Below, piece after piece: positions 25,343-34,550 of a stretch of 64,000 bases of DNA. A model generated the notes under the pieces. The model made no database searches and was not told the DNA's origin. It worked only from the letters and a program-made list of their open reading frames with translations. A program made the position numbers and the translations under genes. Each line of letters starts with the position of its first letter. The first letter of the stretch is position 1. The stretch is from Reyranella sp. (lineage in GTDB: Bacteria; Pseudomonadota; Alphaproteobacteria; Reyranellales; Reyranellaceae), in the NCBI GenBank assembly GCA_021732285.1, contig JAKFVH010000288.1:1-64000 (forward strand), in the 5' to 3' direction.

Positions 25343-26422
25343 ATGGCGGAAACGACGAAGGGCCCGGCTCTACCTCTTTGGAAGAAAGTCCTGTTTACCC
25401 TGATCATCGCCGTCGGCTTTCCCGTCGTAATCATCCTGGCGATCGAAGGTACCGGATACGCCATCATCCATTTCAAGAATGGGGTGCCGGGAAAAAGCTA
25501 CGGTCTCTGGACGTACGACAAAGAGCTTGGCGCGATTCACGCAGCCAACGCCTACAATTCGAATTCCCAGACCAACAACTTTGGTTTTCGCAACAAGGAA
25601 GACGTCTTCGAGCCGAAGCCGCCCGGCGCCTTGCGGGTGATTGCCTACGGCGGTTCGACGACGTTCTGCTACAACCTGGAAACAGACCGCGCCTGGCCCT
25701 TGCGCCTGCAGGAGAACCTTCGGGCGCGAACGAATTCAAAGTCGCAGGTCCTGAACGGCGGCGCCATCATGTGGTCGATCGGCCACGAGCTTGCGCGGGC
25801 CAAGCGCGACCTGCCGAAGTTGAAGCCCGACATCGTCATTCTCTACACCGGCATCAATGAGCAGGCCAACGCGCAGCTCCTGCAAGCCGAAGGCATAAGC
25901 CTCGAGCGCGCGCTCAAGGAGGGCAAGCACGGGCTCTTCACGCGCAATCTCGACCAGGCGCGCTGGCTCAAACGCAACTCGATGATCGTACGCTTTCTCG
26001 ATTACAATGGGATTGCCGACCGGCTCTTCGCCGCAGGACACGCCATTTCCGATACCGGGCCCATTGCGGTCGCTCCTGCGACTGATCCCGGCATCAATCC
26101 GGTCGTCGCCGAGAACTTTGACCGCACGCTGCGCGAATTCATCGAACTGATCAGGAAAAACGGTGCCAAGCCGGTTTACGTCATCGTCGGCGGCCTGCCG
26201 GAGCTCGGCGCCAACAAGCAGCTTCTGCGGTATTCCCGTCAGGGAGCGGAAGTCGCCCGTCGCATGGATGTGCTGGTGATCGATTCCAACGACGTCGTGG
26301 CAGCCTACAAGGGCAACAAGCGCGACCTCTTCTCGGACAGCGGCGTTCACTGGTCGGACCTGGGCGCGGGGCTGCTCGCAGATTTCATTGACGAGAAGGC
26401 ATTGAAGTCGTTGAGCGATTGA
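25343..26422 (+). CDS. Membrane-anchored SGNH/GDSL-like hydrolase
   Basis: 359 aa. One N-terminal membrane segment (about residues 14-37: KVLFTLIIAVGFPVVIILAIEG), then a periplasmic SGNH-like domain: YGGSTTFCY (block I Ser), LNGGAIMWS (block II), LYTGINEQ (block III Asn) and SDSGVHWSDLGAG (block V His, with Asp one place further from His than usual). Could be an esterase or acetyl-transfer enzyme on envelope polymers. Composition is less GC-rich than neighbours, hinting at transfer. Confidence 0.7.
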   Translation: MAETTKGPALPLWKKVLFTLIIAVGFPVVIILAIEGTGYAIIHFKNGVPGKSYGLWTYDKELGAIHAANAYNSNSQTNNFGFRNKEDVFEPKPPGALRVIAYGGSTTFCYNLETDRAWPLRLQENLRARTNSKSQVLNGGAIMWSIGHELARAKRDLPKLKPDIVILYTGINEQANAQLLQAEGISLERALKEGKHGLFTRNLDQARWLKRNSMIVRFLDYNGIADRLFAAGHAISDTGPIAVAPATDPGINPVVAENFDRTLREFIELIRKNGAKPVYVIVGGLPELGANKQLLRYSRQGAEVARRMDVLVIDSNDVVAAYKGNKRDLFSDSGVHWSDLGAGLLADFIDEKALKSLSD

Positions 26423-26447
26423 GGGCGGACGGCGATCTCAGGCGGCC

Positions 26448-27209
26448 CTACCACTTCTCGAGCCACGGTCGAAGCACGACCTCGAACGCCCAAGTCGATC
26501 TGTGCTGGCGGTGCAGCTGTAGATAGGTCTCGGCGATGCGGTCGGGGTCGGCCATGTTGTCGTCGACGGTCGTTCCCGCCAGCCGGTGCGCACGGGTGCC
26601 GTCCTCTCGCGTCCAGCCAATGGCGGCGTCGATCGGGACATTCGCGACATGGATGCCCTGCGGCATCAGCTCCCTCGCCATGCTCTCGGCCAGGCCGGCC
26701 TTGGCATGGCATGCCATGGCGAACGCGCCGCTCGAAGGGTAGCCCTTGAGCGCCGCGCTGGCGTTCGTGAAGATGATCGTTCCCTTCGCGCCGTTGGCGT
26801 TCGGCTCGTTCTCGCGCATCAGCCGGGCGGCCTGCTGACCCACCAGGAACGCGCTGAAGGCCGAGTTGCGCAGCGTGTCGAACGCCATGCCCGGTTCGGC
26901 CTCGGTGATCGTCTTGCGGAAGATCCCGGGAACCCGGCCGTCGATGTTGTGGACGACGAGCGTCGGGGTCCCGAGGTCCTTGACGACGTTCTGGAACAGC
27001 AGCTCGATCGCCGCGGGGTCAGTTGCGTCGCACGCATAACGGCGCACACCGTGGTCTTTCTCGAGAGTTTGCAGGACCGGCTTGTCCGGCTGTCGGGCGG
27101 CGACGGCGACACGCATGCCCTCCTTCGCGAACAGCCTCGCACAGCTCGAACTGATACCGGGGCCACCCCCGACGATGAGGGCAACGTCTTGCGCGGGATT
27201 CTTGGTCAT
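26448..27209 (-). CDS. Divergent short-chain dehydrogenase-like protein (no catalytic Tyr)
   Basis: 253 aa. Rossmann glycine motif GGGPGISSSCARLF and SDR fold throughout, but the YxxxK site reads ACHAK, so the proton-donating tyrosine is missing. Ends in WLEKW, similar to the FGEKW tails of the paralogs at 28015 and 28887. Its ATG overlaps the stop of the GST gene (ATGA). Substrate unknown; perhaps a non-redox or altered SDR. Confidence 0.8.
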   Translation of the reverse strand: MTKNPAQDVALIVGGGPGISSSCARLFAKEGMRVAVAARQPDKPVLQTLEKDHGVRRYACDATDPAAIELLFQNVVKDLGTPTLVVHNIDGRVPGIFRKTITEAEPGMAFDTLRNSAFSAFLVGQQAARLMRENEPNANGAKGTIIFTNASAALKGYPSSGAFAMACHAKAGLAESMARELMPQGIHVANVPIDAAIGWTREDGTRAHRLAGTTVDDNMADPDRIAETYLQLHRQHRSTWAFEVVLRPWLEKW

Positions 27210-28009
27210 GTGGCAAGCGCCTCCAGCTTTGCGAGATAAGGACGGACATCCGGCGCAAAGGCCGGGTGATCAGAGAGTCGATCCAGGTGCGCCGAAGCTC
27301 GCGGAAATACCTCGCGCCAACCGTCGGTCAGAACCGGCGCCAGGCCACGCTTCTGCAGCGCTGCCCTCCGGGGTCGTTCGTTGGAGAAGAGGCAAAGCTC
27401 GGCCACGAAGCAGATGTCGGCGAGGGAGAGGGCGTCGCCGACCAGGTAGCGCCGGTCGGGATGCAGCGCCTGGTCGATGCCGGCCAGGTAGACGGCGAAG
27501 GACTCGGCGGCGCGGGCGTGCAGGTCGGCCGACAGGTCGTCGCCGCGCAGGGCGAGGAGATAGGGTTGCGTGTCGCGCCCGAAGACCAGGCTGGTATCGA
27601 GGAAGCTATCGATGCGGGACGCCTCGTAGGGATCGCGGCCGTAGAGTTGCAGGCGGTCCGCCCCCAGCCTCGCGACCGTCCGCATGATGCTGTTGGACTC
27701 GAAGATGCCCGTCATGCCGTCGGGACTGAAAGCCGCCGGCACCGTTCCGAAGGGATGGGCCGACAGGAACGCATCCGTCTTGATCAGGCTGCCGCCCTTG
27801 AAGCCGACACGGCCAGCGCGCGCCGCCGAAGCGTAGGCGCCCTTCTCTTCTGCCGAGAGGGGCCTCGCGTCGAAGTCCCACAGCCAGCTCGTAAGCTCGG
27901 AGGGTTTGGCGCCGCGCACCTCGAGGTCGACGTCACAGAGGCGGGCGGCGATCGTCGCCTTCCAGATCCGGGGGTTGGGCAGGTAGGAGAAGATGCGCAA
28001 GTCGGCCAT
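27206..28009 (-). CDS. Glutathione S-transferase-like protein
   Basis: 267 aa. N-terminal thioredoxin-like part (LRIFSYLPNPRIWKATIAARLCDVDLEVRG, later FGTVPAAF and GIFESNSIMRTVAR) and a C-terminal helical GST domain (YLVGDALSLADICFVAEL). Sits between two SDR genes in a minus-strand operon, suggesting a shared catabolic or detoxification route. The ATG at 28009 has GGTGAG upstream; an alternative ATG at 28021 overlaps the preceding stop. Confidence 0.8.
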   Translation of the reverse strand: MADLRIFSYLPNPRIWKATIAARLCDVDLEVRGAKPSELTSWLWDFDARPLSAEEKGAYASAARAGRVGFKGGSLIKTDAFLSAHPFGTVPAAFSPDGMTGIFESNSIMRTVARLGADRLQLYGRDPYEASRIDSFLDTSLVFGRDTQPYLLALRGDDLSADLHARAAESFAVYLAGIDQALHPDRRYLVGDALSLADICFVAELCLFSNERPRRAALQKRGLAPVLTDGWREVFPRASAHLDRLSDHPAFAPDVRPYLAKLEALAT

Positions 28010-28014
28010 CGCGC

Positions 28015-28716
28015 TCACCATTTCTCGCCGAACGGGCGGATCTCGACGTTGAACGACCAGGCGCTGCGGTCCTGCTGGAGGAGGTGCCAGACCTCGTCGG
28101 CGATGGCGGCCGGCTTGATGAAGAAGCCGTCGGGCGCATCGGGATAGCGCTCGCGCGTCCAGGCGAGATCGATGACGGCGTCGATCACGATGTAGGCGAC
28201 ATGGACGCCCTTGGGGCCGAGCTCGCGCGCCATCGCCTCGGCGAGGATGCGCTGGGCGGCCTTGGTCGGCGCGAAGCCGGCAAAATTGGCGCGGCCGCGC
28301 AAGGCAGAGGTGTTGCCGGTCGCGACGATCGCGCCTTTGCCTTGCTCGACCATGAGCGGCGCCAGCCGCTGCGCAAGGTAAAGCAGCGCCATCGTGTTGA
28401 TCCGGAAGTTCCTGTTGAGAATCTTGGGGTCGATGTCCTGGAACGTGCCCCAGGCCCCGCCCACGGCATTGTGCACCAGGACCGACGGCGAGCCCATGTC
28501 GCGCCGCAGGGCGGCAAGCGTGGCGTCGACCTCAGCTTCATCCGAGACGTCGCAGGCATAGGCCCTGGTGTGCTGGACATCCTTCTCCAGCGACGCCAGG
28601 CGCTCGCGATTGCGGGCGAGCATGGCGACAGTGTAGCCGCCGGCAGATAGCCGGCGCACGATCGCGCTGCCCGTGCCTGGGCCGACACCGGTGACGACGG
28701 CGATGGGACGATTCAT
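28015..28716 (-). CDS. Divergent short-chain dehydrogenase-like protein (Phe for Tyr)
   Basis: 233 aa from the ATG at 28716 (GGAG 8 nt upstream). TGVGPGTGSAIVRRL is the cofactor loop, followed by LARNRERLASLEKDV and VHNAVGG. The active-site tetrad position reads FAPTK instead of YxxxK. C-terminus EIRPFGEKW matches the paralog at 28887. First gene of the operon to 26448. Confidence 0.82.
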   Translation of the reverse strand: MNRPIAVVTGVGPGTGSAIVRRLSAGGYTVAMLARNRERLASLEKDVQHTRAYACDVSDEAEVDATLAALRRDMGSPSVLVHNAVGGAWGTFQDIDPKILNRNFRINTMALLYLAQRLAPLMVEQGKGAIVATGNTSALRGRANFAGFAPTKAAQRILAEAMARELGPKGVHVAYIVIDAVIDLAWTRERYPDAPDGFFIKPAAIADEVWHLLQQDRSAWSFNVEIRPFGEKW

Positions 28717-28827
28717 GTGTGATCTCCGGCGGCGTGAGCTTGCATCGCCTATCGTCCATTCGAAAACGACACTTATCAAACATCAAAAACTCATGAGGGC
28801 CCGAGATTTCGGATCGGCATGCCTTGA

Positions 28828-28856
28828 TTGACAAGTGTAGAAAATGAACTGATGTT
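28828..28856 (+). promoter_or_regulatory. Sigma70-like promoter for the 28887 operon
   Basis: TTGACA (28828-28833), 17-bp spacer, GATGTT (28851-28856). The -35 is a consensus match and the -10 is moderate. It lies 30 bp before the GTG of the SDR gene, in a visibly AT-richer divergent region. Confidence 0.5.
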
Positions 28857-28886
28857 TCCAGTTCAAAGGACGGCGAGGAGAAGCAA

Positions 28887-29630
28887 GTGACAGCACGAAA
28901 CGCCACGGCGGCGGTGATCGGCGCAGGCGACTTCATAGGCGCCGCCATCGCCCGCAAATTCGCCGCCGAAGGGTTCACCGTCTTCGCCGGCCGCCGCAAC
29001 GGCGACAAGCTCGCGCCCCTGCTCGCCGACATCCGACAAGCCGGCGGCAAGGCCTTTGGCCGCTCGCTCGATGCCCGCAAGGAAGCGGACGTCACCGCCT
29101 TCCTGCAGGAGGCCGACCGCGCAGCGCCGCTCGAAGTCTGCATCTTCAACGTCGGCGCCAACGTCAACTTCCCGATCCTCGACACGACCGAGCGCGTCTT
29201 CCGCAAGGTCTGGGAGATGGCCTGCTACTCGGGCTTCCTCACCGGCCGCGAGGCCGCGCGCCTGATGCTGCCGCGCGGCCGGGGCTGCATCTTCTTCACC
29301 GGCGCCACCGCCAGCATGCGCGGCGGCACGGGCTACGCCGCCTTCGCCGCGGCCAAGGCGGGTCTGCGCGCCGTGGCGCAGGCCGCCGCGCGCGAGCTGG
29401 GGCCCAAGAACATCCACGTCGCGCACTTGGTGATCGATTCCGGCGTCGACACCGCCTGGGTGCGCGAACGCATCAAGGAGCGCGAGGGCGCGGAGGCGGC
29501 AGCCAACCTCGACCCCGGCCGGCTGATGCGGCCCGAGGCGGTCGCCGAGAGCTACTGGGCGCTCTACTGCCAGCCGCGCGACGCCTGGAGCTCGGAAATG
29601 GAAATCCGTCCCTTCGGCGAGAAATGGTGA
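28887..29630 (+). CDS. Divergent short-chain dehydrogenase-like protein (FAAAK)
   Basis: 247 aa, GTG start with GAGGAGAAG upstream. Cofactor motif IGAGDFIGAAIARKF. The YxxxK tyrosine is replaced: TGYAAFAAAKAGLRAVAQ places Phe four before Lys. Close paralog of the product of 32341 (shared NVGANVN/NAGSNVN, GREAARLM, LGPKNIHVAHLVID). Followed after 3 bp by the HCCA-isomerase-like gene. Confidence 0.82.
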   Translation: MTARNATAAVIGAGDFIGAAIARKFAAEGFTVFAGRRNGDKLAPLLADIRQAGGKAFGRSLDARKEADVTAFLQEADRAAPLEVCIFNVGANVNFPILDTTERVFRKVWEMACYSGFLTGREAARLMLPRGRGCIFFTGATASMRGGTGYAAFAAAKAGLRAVAQAAARELGPKNIHVAHLVIDSGVDTAWVRERIKEREGAEAAANLDPGRLMRPEAVAESYWALYCQPRDAWSSEMEIRPFGEKW

Positions 29631-29633
29631 GCC

Positions 29634-30239
29634 ATGCCCAAGGTTGAATTCCTCTTCGATTTCGGCAGCCCGAACGCCTATCTCAGCCATTTGGTCATTC
29701 CCGACATCGAGAAGCGCCAGGGCGCGAAGTTCGAGTATCTGCCGGTGCTGCTGGGCGGCGTCTTCAAGCTCACCAACAACCGATCGCCGGCCGAGACCAA
29801 CGCCGGCATCAGGAACAAGCCTGAGTACCAGAAGCTCGAGACCGAGCGCTTCATCAAGCAGCACGGCATCACGCGCTTCCAGTCCAACCCCTTCTTCCCG
29901 GTCAACACGCTGGCGATCATGCGCGGCGCCGTGGCGGCTAGAAAGATCGGCATCTTCGAGCGTTACGTCGATGAGGTGTACCGGCACATGTGGGCTGAGC
30001 CCAGGAAGCTCGACGATCCGGCTGTGCTGCGCGCGGCGCTGGTCGAATCGGCGCTGCCGGCCGATCGCCTGTTCGAGCTGGCGCAGGACCAGGAGGTCAA
30101 GGACGCGCTCCTGGCCGAGACCCAGCGCGCGGTCGATCGCGGCACCTTCGGCTCACCGACCTTCTTCGTCGATGACGAGATCTATTTCGGCAAGGACCGC
30201 CTGCGCGACGTCGAAGAAGCGATCGCCCGCAAGAAATGA
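29634..30239 (+). CDS. 2-hydroxychromene-2-carboxylate isomerase family (DsbA-like)
   Basis: 201 aa kappa-class GST/DsbA-fold protein. Motifs FLFDFGSPNAYLSHL (active-site Ser region) and GTFGSPTFFVDDEIYFGKDRL fit NahD-type HCCA isomerases, which use glutathione in naphthalene-type aromatic breakdown. No ring-cleavage dioxygenase is nearby, so the substrate may differ. Co-transcribed with the SDR at 28887. Confidence 0.85.
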   Translation: MPKVEFLFDFGSPNAYLSHLVIPDIEKRQGAKFEYLPVLLGGVFKLTNNRSPAETNAGIRNKPEYQKLETERFIKQHGITRFQSNPFFPVNTLAIMRGAVAARKIGIFERYVDEVYRHMWAEPRKLDDPAVLRAALVESALPADRLFELAQDQEVKDALLAETQRAVDRGTFGSPTFFVDDEIYFGKDRLRDVEEAIARKK

Positions 30240-30246
30240 GCAATGC

Positions 30247-30378
30247 CTTCCTCCCTGCGCGTAGCGCGGGGAGGTGTCGCGAAGCGACGGAGGGGTCATG
30301 AGCAACAGCGACGGTGCTCATGACCCCTCCGTCGCCGTATGACGGCGACACCTCCCCACGCGGAGCGTGGGGAGGAAG
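30247..30378. repeat. About 130-bp palindromic repeat, copy A
   Basis: Outer arms TTCCTCCC...GGGGAGGAAG, an inner palindrome GGAGGGGTCATGAGC/GCTCATGACCCCTCC and short side hairpins. Lies between convergent genes; stops fall at each border, so it may serve as a two-way terminator. Related copies are at 47117 and 53901. Confidence 0.8.
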
Positions 30379-30379
30379 T

Positions 30380-31579
30380 CTATTTCAGCAGCCGCAGCAC
30401 CTTGCTCTCGGCAAGGCGGTCGATGTCGGCGCGTGCGTAACCGAGCTCGGCTAAAATCTCGCCGCCGTGCTCGCCGATTCCCGGCGCTGCCGAGGGCGGG
30501 CGGGCCGGCGTGCCTGAAAACTCCGCCGCCGGCTTGGCTTGGCGCACGCGGCCGATGCCGGGATGGTCGAACTCGGCGATCAGGCCGCGCGCCACGACCT
30601 GCTCGTTGGCCATCACCTCGCCGCGGCGCAGGACCGGCGCACACGGCACGTCGGCCTCGTCGAGGCGTTTTAGCCAGTCGGCCGTGGTGCGCTTGGCGAG
30701 GATGTCACCCATCAGGGTGATGCGCTCGGCAGCGTTGGCGGTGCGCGCGGCCGGCGTGTTGAACCTCTTGTCCTCGATCAGCGCCGGCTGCTCGACGGCG
30801 CGGCAGAAGCCCTGCCATTCGGAGTCCGAGATCGTGCCGGCGGTCATGTAGCCGTCGAGTGTCTTGAAGATCAGGTCGGGCCGCGCCTTGGGATCGTTTG
30901 CCGCGGCCTCCTGTCCGACCACCGTGTACTGCATCATGGCTTCCGGCCAGAGATAGGAGATCATCGTGTCGAGCATCGCCACCTTGATGTGCTGGCCCAC
31001 GCCGGTCTTTTCCCGCGCGTACAGGGCCGATGCGACCGCCTGGGCGGTGAAAACCGAGGTGGTCTTGTCGGCCACGATGGTCCGGATCATCTGCGGGCGC
31101 CCCGTCTCCGCATTGGACTGCACGTCGGCGAAGCCAGAGAGGCCCTGGATGATGGGATCGTAGATGCGCTTCTCGGCGTAGGGGCCGCTGTCCCCTGCCC
31201 CGCTGATCGAGACATAGATCAGGCGCGGATTGAGCGCGCGCATGGCCGCCTCGCCGAGGCCCAGCCGTTCCATGACCTGCGGCCTAAAATTCTGCACCAG
31301 CACGTCGGAGCGGGCGATCAGCTTCTTCAGGATTTCCAGGCCCTCAGGCTGCTTGAGATCGATCGACAGCGAACGCTTGCCGCGGTTGGTCGATATGAAC
31401 AGCGCCGAGAACTGGCCGGTCGGGTCGACCGACTGGCGGCTGCGGCGCGTGATGTCGCCGCCCGGTGGCTCGACCTTGATCACGTCGGCGCCCTGGTCGG
31501 CCAGGAACATCGTGGCGAACGGCCCCGACACCACGCTGGTGAGGTCGATGACCCGCACTCCCGACAACGGACCTGTCAT
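30380..31579 (-). CDS. CaiB/BaiF family CoA-transferase (class III)
   Basis: 399 aa. GVRVIDLTSVVSGPFATMFLADQGADVIKVEPPGGD and the catalytic-Asp region YDPIIQGLSGFA are class III CoA-transferase signatures. Moves CoA between carboxylic acids in a catabolic route. Start at 31579 (MTGPLSGVRV). Divergent from the HxlR regulator, which may control it. Confidence 0.9.
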   Translation of the reverse strand: MTGPLSGVRVIDLTSVVSGPFATMFLADQGADVIKVEPPGGDITRRSRQSVDPTGQFSALFISTNRGKRSLSIDLKQPEGLEILKKLIARSDVLVQNFRPQVMERLGLGEAAMRALNPRLIYVSISGAGDSGPYAEKRIYDPIIQGLSGFADVQSNAETGRPQMIRTIVADKTTSVFTAQAVASALYAREKTGVGQHIKVAMLDTMISYLWPEAMMQYTVVGQEAAANDPKARPDLIFKTLDGYMTAGTISDSEWQGFCRAVEQPALIEDKRFNTPAARTANAAERITLMGDILAKRTTADWLKRLDEADVPCAPVLRRGEVMANEQVVARGLIAEFDHPGIGRVRQAKPAAEFSGTPARPPSAAPGIGEHGGEILAELGYARADIDRLAESKVLRLLK

Positions 31580-31722
31580 GCGTCGCCTCCCGTTTCGTCT
31601 CAGCACGTATACTGAGGGACCGGCAGCAGCCTCACAACGACATCGACGTCATGATGTGGCAACCAAAACTAATCCCAGGCGATCGACTTGGTTTTTTTAT
31701 TGAACCTGCGTTAAGCTAAACC

Positions 31723-32256
31723 ATGCGTTGGAACAAGCTGGAGAACGAGGCGTGCTCGGTGGCGCGCACGGTGTCGGTCATCGGCGACCGCTGGACCCTG
31801 CTGATCCTGCGCGACTGCTTCCTGCGCGTGCGCCGCTTCGAGGAGTTCCAGGCGCGGCTCGGCGTGACGCGGCCGATCCTGGCCAGCCGCCTGCGCAAGC
31901 TGGTGAAGGATTTCGTGCTGGCCAAGGTGCCCTACCAGGAGCGGCCCCTGCGCTACGAATACCGGCTGACGCAGAAGGGGCTCGATCTCTACCCCATCGT
32001 CATGGCCATCGTGCATTGGGGCGACGTCCACATGGCCGGCAAGAAGGGCCGCCCGCTGCTGCACCAGCACGTGAGCTGCGGCAAGACGTTCGACCCGGTG
32101 ATGATCTGCTCGGAATGCGGCGAGCCGCTCAGCCCCAAGCAAGTCCACGTCCATCGCGGGCCGGGCGCGGCGAGCCCGCGCCACATGCCGGCCGACGCGC
32201 CGGCCGACGAAAGAAAACAACGGCGTCCGATTAGGTCTTCTCGCGCACATCAATAG
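31723..32256 (+). CDS. HxlR-family transcriptional regulator
   Basis: 177 aa. CSVARTVSVIGDRWTLLILRDCFLRVRRFEEFQARLGVTRPILASRLRKLV is the HxlR winged helix with the usual N-terminal Cys. An extension beyond residue 115 carries SCGKTFDPVMICSECGEPL, Cys residues that could bind metal. Lies between the CoA-transferase and the SDR-GST operon, so it probably regulates one or both. Confidence 0.9.
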   Translation: MRWNKLENEACSVARTVSVIGDRWTLLILRDCFLRVRRFEEFQARLGVTRPILASRLRKLVKDFVLAKVPYQERPLRYEYRLTQKGLDLYPIVMAIVHWGDVHMAGKKGRPLLHQHVSCGKTFDPVMICSECGEPLSPKQVHVHRGPGAASPRHMPADAPADERKQRRPIRSSRAHQ

Positions 32257-32340
32257 GAATCCCCTTGCGACTCGCGGTGAACGAGTCGAGACTTATTAGT
32301 GTTTTTTTCAAACTGACAAAGAAAAACGGGGGAAACGCAC

Positions 32341-33096
32341 ATGACAGCCAGCGGCACAGCCAGTGGGCCCGTCGCCCTGCTCGTGGGCGCGGGCGATGCC
32401 ATCGGCGCCGCCGTTGCCCGGCGCTTCGCCGCCGGCGGACTGCAGGTCTGCGTGGCGCGGCGCGACGCTGCCAAGGCCAAGGCGCTGATCGACGAGGTCG
32501 CGGCCGACGGCGGCAAACTGCAGGCCTTCAGCGTCGATGCCCGCCAGGAGGCTGCGATAAAAGACCTGTTCGCCAAGGTCGAGCGCGATGTCGGGCCCAT
32601 CGAAGTCTGCCTCTACAACGCCGGCTCGAACGTCAACACGCCGCTGCTCGAGACAACCGAGACGCTGTTCCGCAAGTCGTGGGAGCTCGCCTGCTATGGC
32701 GGCTTCCTCACCGGCCGCGAGGCGGCGCGCCATATGGTGCCGCGCGGCCACGGCACCATCCTGTTCACCGGCGCCACTGCGAGCGTTCGCGGCGGCGCGG
32801 GCTTTGCCGCCTTCGCCTCGGCAAAGTTCGGCCTGCGCGCCGTGGCGCAGTCGATGGCGCGCGAGCTCGGACCGAAGAACATCCATGTCGCCCATCTGCT
32901 GATCGACGGCGGCGTCGACAGCGAGGCCATCCGCAAGCGCATGCGGGCGCGCATCGGCGACAAGGTCGATTCGCTGCCAGCCAACGCCCTCATTCAGACC
33001 AAGGCGATCGCCGAAGCGTACTGGGCCCTGCACGTCCAGCCGAGCTATGGCTGGACCCACGAGCTCGACCTGCGCACGTCGATCGAGAGGTGGTGA
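32341..33096 (+). CDS. Divergent short-chain dehydrogenase-like protein (FASAK)
   Basis: 251 aa. VGAGDAIGAAVARRF cofactor loop; active-site position FASAK with no Tyr. Very like the protein of 28887. First gene of a four-gene operon (SDR, GST, enoyl-CoA hydratase, nitronate monooxygenase) with short gaps or overlaps. Upstream AT-rich stretch 32290-32335 probably holds the promoter. Confidence 0.82.
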   Translation: MTASGTASGPVALLVGAGDAIGAAVARRFAAGGLQVCVARRDAAKAKALIDEVAADGGKLQAFSVDARQEAAIKDLFAKVERDVGPIEVCLYNAGSNVNTPLLETTETLFRKSWELACYGGFLTGREAARHMVPRGHGTILFTGATASVRGGAGFAAFASAKFGLRAVAQSMARELGPKNIHVAHLLIDGGVDSEAIRKRMRARIGDKVDSLPANALIQTKAIAEAYWALHVQPSYGWTHELDLRTSIERW

Positions 33097-33097
33097 C

Positions 33098-33754
33098 ATG
33101 CTGCACTTATGGGGAGCCACCACCAGCCGCACGCTGCGCGCGGTCTGGGCGCTGCACGAGCTGTCGCTCGACTACGTGGCGCATCCCATCCTGCCGCGCA
33201 CCGGCGAGACCAAGACCGACGAGTTCACGCGCATCAATCCGCGCCAGAAGATCCCCGTGCTGCAGGACGGCGATTTCACCATCGCCGAGAGCCCGGCCAT
33301 CATCGCCTATCTCTCCGACACCTACGGCACCGACGACAACAGGCTGGTCCCGCACGACGGCAGGCTGCGCGCGATATGGCTGGAATGGTGCTTCCACATC
33401 GCCATGGAGCTCGACGCGACCAGCCTCTACGTCATGCGCCGCCACCGCGACCTGAAGCACATCTACGGCGAGGCGCCGGTCGCGGTCGAAAGCGCCAGCC
33501 AGTACTTCGAGACCCAGCTGCGCCACGTCGTCCATGCGCTCAGCGACGGCAGGCCCTACCTGGTCGGCGATCGCTTCACCAGCGCCGACATGCTGCTCAC
33601 GACCTGTCTCGTCTGGGCGATCAACTACGGCGTGCCCGTGCCGACGATCTGCAGCAACTACGCCGCCCGCATCGCCGCCCGGCCCGCCTACCAGGAAGCC
33701 CTGCGCGCCAACCTTGCGCCACCGCCGCCAGCCACGGAGAAGCATGATGCCTGA
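33098..33754 (+). CDS. Glutathione S-transferase
   Basis: 218 aa from the ATG at 33098, directly after the SDR stop. LWGATTSRTLRAVWALHELSLDYV then NPRQKIPVLQDGDFTIAESPAIIAYL is the glutathione-binding thioredoxin-like domain; DGRPYLVGDRFTSADMLLTTCLVWA is the C-terminal GST domain. Probably supplies a glutathione-dependent step in the operon's pathway. Confidence 0.9.
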   Translation: MLHLWGATTSRTLRAVWALHELSLDYVAHPILPRTGETKTDEFTRINPRQKIPVLQDGDFTIAESPAIIAYLSDTYGTDDNRLVPHDGRLRAIWLEWCFHIAMELDATSLYVMRRHRDLKHIYGEAPVAVESASQYFETQLRHVVHALSDGRPYLVGDRFTSADMLLTTCLVWAINYGVPVPTICSNYAARIAARPAYQEALRANLAPPPPATEKHDA

Positions 33755-34535
33755 CGCCGTCCAGCCCGGGACGATCCGCGCCGAGACCGACGGCCGGATC
33801 TTCAAGATCGTGGTCGACAATGTGGCCAAGCGGAACGCCTTCTCGCCGGCCATGATGAGCGAGCTGTCGGAGGCTTTTACGGCGTTCGACCGCAACGATG
33901 AGCTGTGGGTCGCCGTCCTCGCCTTCGCCGGCGAGCACACGACGGCCGGGCTCGACATGCCGAAGTTCTTCGGTCCCAACCGGGAGCGGCGCGACACTCC
34001 GGCGGACAGTGTCGATCCGTTTGCGCTCAGGCGGCGCACGATGAAGCCGGTCGTGGCCGCGGTGCAGGGCCTCTGCCTCACCATCGGCATCGAGATGATG
34101 CTGGCGGCCGACATCGTGATCGCCGCCGACAGCGCCCGCTTCTGCCAGATGGAGGCGCGCCGCGGCATCGCGCCGCTGGGCGGCGCCCATTTCCGCTTCC
34201 TGACGCGGACCGGCTGGGGCAACGCCATGTACCACCTCATGCTGTGCGACGAGTTCGACGCCCAACGGGCGCTGCAGATCGGCCTCGTGCAGGAGGTGGT
34301 GCCGGCCGGCCAGCAGGTCGAGCGTGCGCTGGAGATCGCCCGGCGCATCGCGGGCAACGCGCCGCTGGGGCTGCGCGCCATGAAGGAGGCAGCGCTGAAA
34401 TACATCCAGGCCGGCGAGGCCATGGCGGTCGCCGCCATCCCGTCGATCCATGCCGCGGTGATGAACACCGAGGATGCCAAGGAAGGTATTCGCTCGTTCG
34501 TCGAGCGCCGCGAGGCTAAGTTCCAGGGACGCTAG
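33744..34535 (+). CDS. Enoyl-CoA hydratase/isomerase (crotonase) family
   Basis: 263 aa, starting inside the 3' end of the GST gene (11-bp overlap; GGAG upstream). Oxyanion-hole regions AGLDMPKFFG and QGLCLTIGIEMMLAADIVIA and the Glu-containing MEARRGIAPLGGAHF segment fit the crotonase superfamily. Adds water to, or isomerises, an acyl-CoA. The partner CoA-transferase gene is 2 kb upstream on the other strand. Confidence 0.88.
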   Translation: MMPDAVQPGTIRAETDGRIFKIVVDNVAKRNAFSPAMMSELSEAFTAFDRNDELWVAVLAFAGEHTTAGLDMPKFFGPNRERRDTPADSVDPFALRRRTMKPVVAAVQGLCLTIGIEMMLAADIVIAADSARFCQMEARRGIAPLGGAHFRFLTRTGWGNAMYHLMLCDEFDAQRALQIGLVQEVVPAGQQVERALEIARRIAGNAPLGLRAMKEAALKYIQAGEAMAVAAIPSIHAAVMNTEDAKEGIRSFVERREAKFQGR

Positions 34536-34550
34536 AGCGACGGAGCAGGC

